A stretch of DNA of 18,256 bases from CAYOEZ01 sp964402955. GTDB lineage: Bacteria > Chloroflexota > DTOL01 > DAOUCN01. The notes under the pieces are model-generated. The model was given only the letters and a program-made list of their open reading frames with translations. It was not told where the DNA came from and did no database searches. The DNA is taken from assembly GCA_964402955.1 (NCBI GenBank), contig CAYOEZ010000080.1:1-18256 (forward strand). Direction: 5' to 3'. Shown piece after piece: positions 13,888 through 18,256 of the stretch. Positions within the stretch are counted from its first letter, which is position 1. Each line of letters opens with the position of its first letter. The position numbers and the translations under genes were made by a program.

Positions 13888-14800
13888 GAGCCCGCCAATC
13901 GACACGTCGACCGATGTTACCGATGCATCACCAGCCGCGGCGCAGCCACTTAGGCGGCCGTCCTGGTTGCGCGTGCGTCTGGCCGCGGGCGGTGAGAACT
14001 ATGCGGCCGTGCGCACCCTGCTGCGCGGCCAGGCGCTGCACACCGTATGTGAAGAAGCCCACTGCCCGAACATGGGCGAGTGCTGGAACCGGCGCACGGC
14101 CACTTTCTTGATCCTGGGTGATATTTGCACGCGCGGCTGCCGCTTCTGCGCCGTGACCAAGGGCAAGCCGGCTGCCGTCGACCAGGACGAGCCGGAGCGG
14201 CTGGCGCAGGCCGTGGAGACAATGGGCCTACGCTATGTCGTCGTCACGTCGGTCGACCGCGACGATTTGCCTGACGGCGGCGCGGGCATCTTTGCCCGAA
14301 CGATCGAGCGCATCCGCGCGCGCAAGCCGGATTGTGGCATAGAGGTGCTCGTGCCCGACTTCCAGGGCAAGCGCGAGTCGGTTGCTGCCGTCGTCGCGGC
14401 GCGGCCCGACGTTTTCAACCATAACGTCGAAACCGTCCCTTCCCTCTATCGCCGCGCTCGTCCTGGCTCACGCTATGAGCGCTCGCTTGAGGTGTTGCGC
14501 TTCGCCAAAGAGCTTGACGGCACAATGCTGACCAAGACCGGGCTGATGGTGGGCCTGGGCGAGACGTGGGATGAGGTGTTGCAGGTCATGGCCGGCGCCC
14601 GCCAGAATCATGTCGATATTCTAACGATCGGCCAGTACTTGCGCCCCAGCGAGTGGCACTTGCCCATCGCGCGCTACTACACGCCACAGGAGTTTGCCGA
14701 TCTGCAAGTGGAAGGTATGCGCATGGGCTTCCGCCACGTCGAGTCGGCCCCGCTCGTGCGCAGCTCATATCATGCCGACAAGCAGGTGCAGGCATTGTAG
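13874..14800 (+). CDS. lipA: Lipoyl synthase (radical SAM)
   Basis: LipA inserts two sulfurs into octanoyl groups bound to lipoyl domains of 2-oxoacid dehydrogenases and GcvH. The auxiliary cluster motif CEEAHCPNMGEC gives C59, C64 and C70. The radical SAM motif CTRGCRFC gives C85, C89 and C92. The C-terminal RSSYHA (296-301) supplies the serine ligand to the auxiliary cluster. The conserved body begins at RPSWLRVRLAAGGENY. The start is the weak point: no ATG lies between the DJ-1 stop and the body. I use TTG 13874, giving 308 residues, close to normal length, but its ribosome site is poor. An AGGAG at 13884-13888 lies eight bases before an in-frame ATC. No lipB is visible. Confidence 0.93.
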   Translation: MPKARSPPIDTSTDVTDASPAAAQPLRRPSWLRVRLAAGGENYAAVRTLLRGQALHTVCEEAHCPNMGECWNRRTATFLILGDICTRGCRFCAVTKGKPAAVDQDEPERLAQAVETMGLRYVVVTSVDRDDLPDGGAGIFARTIERIRARKPDCGIEVLVPDFQGKRESVAAVVAARPDVFNHNVETVPSLYRRARPGSRYERSLEVLRFAKELDGTMLTKTGLMVGLGETWDEVLQVMAGARQNHVDILTIGQYLRPSEWHLPIARYYTPQEFADLQVEGMRMGFRHVESAPLVRSSYHADKQVQAL

Positions 14801-14804
14801 GGTC

Positions 14805-14896
14805 AGTAGGGGCAGGTCTGAGACCTGCCCATCCGATCTGCCCATGCGGGGATGGATTGGTGGGGAAGACGGGCAGGTCTCAGACCTGCCCCTACT
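14805..14896. repeat. Nested double palindrome between lipA and nuoA
   Basis: The 26-base arms at 14805-14830 and 14871-14896 are exact reverse complements of each other. Each arm is also nearly self-complementary (GGGCAGGTCT-G-AGACCTGCCC). So it can fold as one long stem or as two separate hairpins about a 40-base centre that contains CATGCGGGGATG. It could end the lipA transcript or be a mobile REP-like element. It lies 32 bases before the -35 of the nuo promoter. Confidence 0.85.
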
Positions 14897-14927
14897 GCAT
14901 AGAATTATGAGAATTGTAGCAAACATG

Positions 14928-14956
14928 TTGACATAGGTTTTTGTACGTGGTAATAT
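14928..14956 (+). promoter_or_regulatory. Near-consensus promoter of the nuo operon
   Basis: TTGACA (14928-14933), a 17-base spacer and TAATAT (14951-14956) form a strong sigma-70-type promoter. The nuoA start lies 31 bases downstream of the -10. No operator repeats are visible around it. Confidence 0.78.
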
Positions 14957-14986
14957 GCACAAGCGAAACCTGTAGGGAGGAAGGCA

Positions 14987-15346
14987 TTGACTCCTGTTGA
15001 CTATCTTCCGCTCTTGATCATGATCGTCACCGCAGTCATCTTTGCAGCGTTGGCAATCACTGTTTCCGCTCTTCTGGGCCCGAACAATCCGACGCGCCGC
15101 AAGCTCATGCCCTACGAGTCTGGCAACGTTGATATTGAACCCCGTCGTCATCGCTTCCCCGTCAAGTTTTACTTGACCGCCATGCTCTTCACCATCTTTG
15201 ATGTTGAAGTGGCCTTCTTCTATCCCTGGGCTGTCGTTTTCCGCGACCTCAAGATGTTTGGCTTCGGCATCATGTTGGCATTCATCGGGGTTCTCTTGAT
15301 TGGCTTTTTCTATCTGTGGAAGAAGGGAGCCTTTGAATGGGACTAG
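14987..15346 (+). CDS. nuoA: NADH-quinone oxidoreductase subunit A (complex I)
   Basis: A 119-residue membrane subunit of the proton-pumping arm. It starts at TTG 14987, with GGGAGG five to six bases upstream. Three helices are clear, at about 6-28, 62-82 and 87-111. The conserved loop MPYESGNVDIEPRRHRFPVKFYL and FDVEVAFFYPWAV are family signatures; the acidic D/E in FDVEVAF is part of the quinone-site to membrane-arm coupling region. Its end overlaps nuoB by 10 bases (ATGGGACTAG), so translation is coupled. It is the first gene after the promoter at 14928-14956. Confidence 0.95.
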   Translation: MTPVDYLPLLIMIVTAVIFAALAITVSALLGPNNPTRRKLMPYESGNVDIEPRRHRFPVKFYLTAMLFTIFDVEVAFFYPWAVVFRDLKMFGFGIMLAFIGVLLIGFFYLWKKGAFEWD

Positions 15347-15822
15347 AGGATAGATTGCCCGAGGGTATTGCCCTCACGACGGTTAGCCGCGCAGTCAGTT
15401 GGGCGCGCGAAAACTCCCTGTTTCCCCTGCTCTTTGGCCTGGCCTGCTGTGCCATCGAAATGATGGCTGCGTTTGCCTCGCGCTTTGACCTTGCTCGCTT
15501 TGGCGCCGAGGTCTACCGCGCCTCGCCGCGCCAGGCTGATCTGATGATTGTGTCCGGCCGGGTGAGTCGCAAGATGGCCCCCATTGTCCGCCAACTCTAC
15601 GAGCAGATGCCCGACCCCAAATGGGTCATCTCGATGGGCGACTGCGCGTCGTGCGGCGGCATTTTCAACAATTACGCCATTGTCCAGGGTGTGGACAAGA
15701 TCATCCCTGTTGATATCTATATTCCTGGCTGCCCGCCCCGGCCTGAAGCGTTGATTCAAGGCATCGTCATGCTCCAGGAGAAGATCACCAAGGAAGGGAT
15801 AAGGGGTCAACGAGATGCGTAG
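15337..15822 (+). CDS. nuoB: NADH-quinone oxidoreductase subunit B (N2 cluster subunit)
   Basis: A 161-residue peripheral subunit that holds the terminal [4Fe-4S] cluster N2, which passes electrons to quinone. All four ligand cysteines are present: C37 and C38 in ACCAIE, C103 in GDCASCGG, and C132 in PGCPPRPE. PRQADLMIVSGRVSRKMAP and PKWVISMGDC are family landmarks. The start ATG at 15337 overlaps the end of nuoA. The 71 bases to nuoC hold no gene longer than a few codons. Confidence 0.96.
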   Translation: MGLEDRLPEGIALTTVSRAVSWARENSLFPLLFGLACCAIEMMAAFASRFDLARFGAEVYRASPRQADLMIVSGRVSRKMAPIVRQLYEQMPDPKWVISMGDCASCGGIFNNYAIVQGVDKIIPVDIYIPGCPPRPEALIQGIVMLQEKITKEGIRGQRDA

Positions 15823-15893
15823 TCGTTCCGTTCAGCGCACGTGCAAACGGCGATGAATTGCCCGACGACACTTCTCTGTCCCGATGAGCGTCT

Positions 15894-16409
15894 ATGGCTG
15901 AGAATGTGACTGTTTCCCGTCTGAGCGCCCAGTTCTCCAGCGCCGTCACCGAGGTGAGTGAGTTTCGCGGTGAGACCACGGTGACGATCGCGCGCGAGCA
16001 TCTGTTGTCTGGCTGCCGGTTTCTGCACGACGATCCTGAACTGGCGTATGTCTTCCTGGTTGACCTGACGTCGGTCGACTATCTGGAGTATCCACACAAG
16101 CAGGCGCGCTTTGGCGTCCTGTACCTGCTCCACTCCTACAAGACCAACGAGCGTCTACGCCTGCGCGTCTGGCTCGGTGAAGATGACGCGGTTGTGCCCA
16201 GCGTCACCGCCATCTGGCGCGGGGCCAACTGGCTGGAGCGAGAGGTGTATGACCTGATGGGCATCACCTTCGCCGGCCATCCTGACCTGCGGCGTATTCT
16301 ACTCACAGCCGACTTTGACGGCCATCCTCTGCGCAAAGACTTCCCGGTCTTCGGCAAGCAGGAGCCGCTGGTACGCGTCAAGGGGTCCAGGGAGAACTTC
16401 GAGGTATAA
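15894..16409 (+). CDS. nuoC: NADH-quinone oxidoreductase subunit C (30 kDa)
   Basis: A 171-residue peripheral subunit that packs against NuoD and NuoB at the quinone site. Recognised from NWLEREVYDLMGITFAGHPD, then LRRILLTADFDGHPLRKDFP, the complex I 30-kDa signature. The ATG at 15894 has only a weak upstream GATGAG. A small overlapping ORF starts at ATG 15883 and ends at TGA 15898-15900, so re-initiation is possible. NuoC is not fused to NuoD here, unlike the enterobacterial enzyme. The stop lies two bases before nuoD. Confidence 0.95.
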   Translation: MAENVTVSRLSAQFSSAVTEVSEFRGETTVTIAREHLLSGCRFLHDDPELAYVFLVDLTSVDYLEYPHKQARFGVLYLLHSYKTNERLRLRVWLGEDDAVVPSVTAIWRGANWLEREVYDLMGITFAGHPDLRRILLTADFDGHPLRKDFPVFGKQEPLVRVKGSRENFEV

Positions 16410-16411
16410 GC

Positions 16412-17659
16412 ATGCCCACAGCTACCCGCGCACTTGAGGTCGATATTGCCGCTGAGCCCAGGCCGGCGGATACGATGATTCTGAACATGGGCCCGCACCA
16501 TCCATCCACCCATGGTGTGCTGCGCGTGATCCTTGAACTGGACGGCGAAACCATGATCAAGGTGACGCCGGATATCGGTTACCTGCACACAGGCATCGAG
16601 AAGAACTGCGAGGTCAAGCCATATCAGCAGGTGATCAACCTGGTCACACGCGCTGATTACACCTGTACTCAGACTAACGATCTGGTCTATGTTCTGGCTG
16701 TGGAAAAGCTGCTTGGGATCGAGGCGCCGCGCCGCGCCCGCTGGATGCGGGTGATGCTGGCGGAATTAAGCCGGCTTTCCAGCCATCTGATATGGGTGGG
16801 TACCCAGGCGATGGATGTGGGCGCAACGGCTGTCTTCCTCTACGCATTCCGCGAGCGCGAGATCATTCTCGATCTGTTCGACATCCTCGGCGGCGCGCGT
16901 ATGTTCCCAACCTACATGCGCGTCGGCGGCATGGCCTCCTATTTTGAGGAAGACAAAGGTCAGGGTGTGGATCTGCCGAAGACCTTCATGACGACAGCGC
17001 GCAACCTGATGAAGGCTCTTCCCGGTCATATCGCTGAGTATGAGACGCTCCTGACCAAAAACCCCATCTGGCTCCTGCGCACGCGCCATATCGGCAAGAT
17101 ATCGATGCAGGAGTGCATTGATCTGGGTGTGACGGGGCCGATCCAGCGGGCCGCCGGCATGAAGTGGGATTTGCGCAAGAACCGCCCCTATTCCTCGTAT
17201 GAGGAGTTCGACTTTGACGTGCCCACACGCAGCGACGGCGATGTCTTCGCTCGCTACGAGGTGCGCATGGAAGAAATGCGGCAGTCGGTGCGCATCATCA
17301 ACCAGATTTTGGAGAATCTCCCGGCCGGGCCGGTCAACGTGGCCGATCGCAAGATATCTCTGCCGCCGCGTACAGAGCTTTACACGAGCATGGAGTCGGT
17401 GATTCACCACTTCAAGCTGGTGACTGAAGGGATCAAGCCGCCCGAGGGCGAGGTATATGTGTCTGTGGAGTCGTCGAAGGGCGAGATTGGATGCCACATC
17501 GTCAGCGACGGCTCGAACAAACCGTATCGCGTGCGTATCCGCCCGCCGTCATTTGTGAACCTGCAAGCGTTGTCCAAGATGTCGGAAGGTCTGATGGTGG
17601 CCGACATGGTGGCCATCATTGCGTCCATTGATATTATTTTGGGTGAGGTGGATCGCTAA
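16412..17659 (+). CDS. nuoD: NADH-quinone oxidoreductase subunit D (49 kDa)
   Basis: A 415-residue peripheral subunit that forms most of the quinone pocket with NuoB. It starts at ATG 16412, two bases after nuoC, with GAGGT seven bases upstream. NMGPHHPSTHGVLRV (25-39) has the conserved His pair, and DIGYLHTGIEKNCE follows at 54-67. Y83 in TRADYTCTQ is the conserved quinone-site tyrosine. The C-terminal KGEIGCHIVSDGSNKPYRVR and PSFVNLQAL are the usual 49-kDa ending. Full length. Confidence 0.97.
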   Translation: MPTATRALEVDIAAEPRPADTMILNMGPHHPSTHGVLRVILELDGETMIKVTPDIGYLHTGIEKNCEVKPYQQVINLVTRADYTCTQTNDLVYVLAVEKLLGIEAPRRARWMRVMLAELSRLSSHLIWVGTQAMDVGATAVFLYAFREREIILDLFDILGGARMFPTYMRVGGMASYFEEDKGQGVDLPKTFMTTARNLMKALPGHIAEYETLLTKNPIWLLRTRHIGKISMQECIDLGVTGPIQRAAGMKWDLRKNRPYSSYEEFDFDVPTRSDGDVFARYEVRMEEMRQSVRIINQILENLPAGPVNVADRKISLPPRTELYTSMESVIHHFKLVTEGIKPPEGEVYVSVESSKGEIGCHIVSDGSNKPYRVRIRPPSFVNLQALSKMSEGLMVADMVAIIASIDIILGEVDR

Positions 17660-17660
17660 A

Positions 17661-18128
17661 ATGCTCTCTGAACAAGCAAAACAACAGATCGCAAGCCTGC
17701 GGGCAATGTACCTCGAGCGGCAGTCGGCGCTCCTCCCTGCGCTCTATGTGGTCCAGGGCGAGATCGGCTATGTGCCGGACGAGGCGATGGACGAAGTCGC
17801 GCAGCTTCTCGATCTGCCGGCTGTCGAGGTTGGCTCGGTTGTCAGCTTTTACACCCTGTTCCACCGCCATCCGGTCGGCAAGAACATGTTGAGCCTGTGT
17901 ACGAATCTGTCGTGCCATTTGCTGGGCGCCGACACTATGGCCGGCTATCTGCGCCAGAAGCTGGGCATTGGCAACGGCGAGACGACGCCCGACGGCAAGT
18001 TTACGCTGGAGTTTGTTGAGTGCATCGGCGCCTGTGATTATGCGCCCGCCATGCTGGTTAATGGCGTCATGCACGGTCCTTTGACGACAGAGAAGGTTGA
18101 CCAATTGCTGCAAGGGTTGCGGAGTTAG
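17661..18128 (+). CDS. nuoE: NADH-quinone oxidoreductase subunit E (24 kDa, [2Fe-2S] N1a)
   Basis: A 155-residue subunit of the NADH dehydrogenase module. The start at ATG 17661 lies one base after the nuoD stop, with GAGGTGG upstream. All four [2Fe-2S] ligands are in place: C80 and C85 in CTNLSC, and C121 and C125 in CIGAC. ALYVVQGEIGYVPDEAM and VVSFYTLFHRHPVGK are standard. Family partners NuoF and NuoG do not begin within the 128 bases left in the window, although nuoF normally follows closely. Confidence 0.95.
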   Translation: MLSEQAKQQIASLRAMYLERQSALLPALYVVQGEIGYVPDEAMDEVAQLLDLPAVEVGSVVSFYTLFHRHPVGKNMLSLCTNLSCHLLGADTMAGYLRQKLGIGNGETTPDGKFTLEFVECIGACDYAPAMLVNGVMHGPLTTEKVDQLLQGLRS

Positions 18129-18197
18129 CGCAGCAAGCAATGTGCAAACGATAAGGGACGCAACTGCGCCCCATCATTCATGTGCCTACTGCAAAAG

Positions 18198-18211
18198 GGG
18201 CGTGTTCGCCC
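18198..18211. repeat. Short hairpin after nuoE
   Basis: GGGCG (18198-18202) and CGCCC (18207-18211) flank a TGTT loop, directly before a palindromic repeat copy. No U-tract follows, so a terminator is not supported by sequence. The rest of 18129-18214 shows no gene. Confidence 0.35.
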
Positions 18212-18214
18212 AAC

Positions 18215-18256
18215 CGTCATTGCGAGGAGCGCCCTTTGCGACGAAGCAATCTCCGT
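18215..18256. repeat. Second CATTGCGAG-type repeat copy, cut by the window edge
   Basis: CGTCATTGCGAGGAGC (18215-18230) and GACGAAGCAATCTCC (18240-18254) match the left arm of the 7801-7881 element, with a slightly different centre. The right arm, if present, lies outside the window. It confirms that the element is repeated in this genome. Confidence 0.75.

Overview
The window looks like a chromosomal segment of a GC-rich, probably free-living bacterium of the phylum Chloroflexota (Anaerolineae or a neighbouring class). This placement is an inference. It rests on secreted proteins with long Thr/Pro linkers and a short Y-[LF]-P-[LV]-I-L-K-N motif, a UPF0182 giant membrane protein, a fused large-medium B12 diol dehydratase, and a nuoABCDE cluster with separate nuoC and nuoD. 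No phylogenetic marker was compared. No RNA gene, CRISPR array, transposase or phage gene was seen.

Layout. Positions 1-1380 (+): the tail of a Gfo/Idh/MocA-type oxidoreductase, overlapping a uroporphyrinogen-decarboxylase-family (URO-D) protein. A strong hairpin at 1383-1415 ends this unit and also serves the convergent genes. Positions 1456-4918 (-): an M6-type secreted metalloprotease and a small secreted protein, both with Thr/Pro linkers and the LPLILKN-type motif. Positions 5046-8828 (+): a good promoter and leader hairpin precede a B12-dependent propanediol/glycerol-type dehydratase whose large and medium subunits are one polypeptide. The small subunit overlaps it by ATGA. A palindromic repeat and then an RraA-family protein follow. 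Positions 9022-12549 (-): a YIP1-like membrane protein and a 918-residue UPF0182 protein, each with its own promoter. Positions 12729-14800 (+): an AF2212-like antitoxin with a MazF/PemK-like toxin frameshifted at a G5 run, then a DJ-1/PfpI protein overlapping lipoyl synthase (lipA). Positions 14805-14896 hold a nested palindrome. Positions 14928-18128 (+): a near-consensus promoter and nuoA-B-C-D-E of respiratory complex I. The window ends inside another copy of the palindromic repeat seen at 7801-7881.

How the genes relate. The clearest functional units are complex I (membrane subunit A and peripheral subunits B to E) and the diol dehydratase. The dehydratase keeps every substrate- and metal-site residue I could compare from memory with the Klebsiella enzyme, at the same residue numbers. 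No B12-dehydratase reactivase, aldehyde dehydrogenase or microcompartment shell gene lies beside it in the window. Intergenic regions are rich in palindromes of three kinds: paired CCCCCGAGGTC terminators, CATTGCGAG-type elements, and a GGCAGGTCTGAGACCTGCC double palindrome.

I did not find a convincing wholly new system. The best leads are the secreted Thr/Pro-linker proteins with the conserved LPLILKN-type motif, the frameshifted toxin beside an intact antitoxin, the gap after nuoE, and the palindromic repeat families. No stretch above 300 bases lacks a gene.
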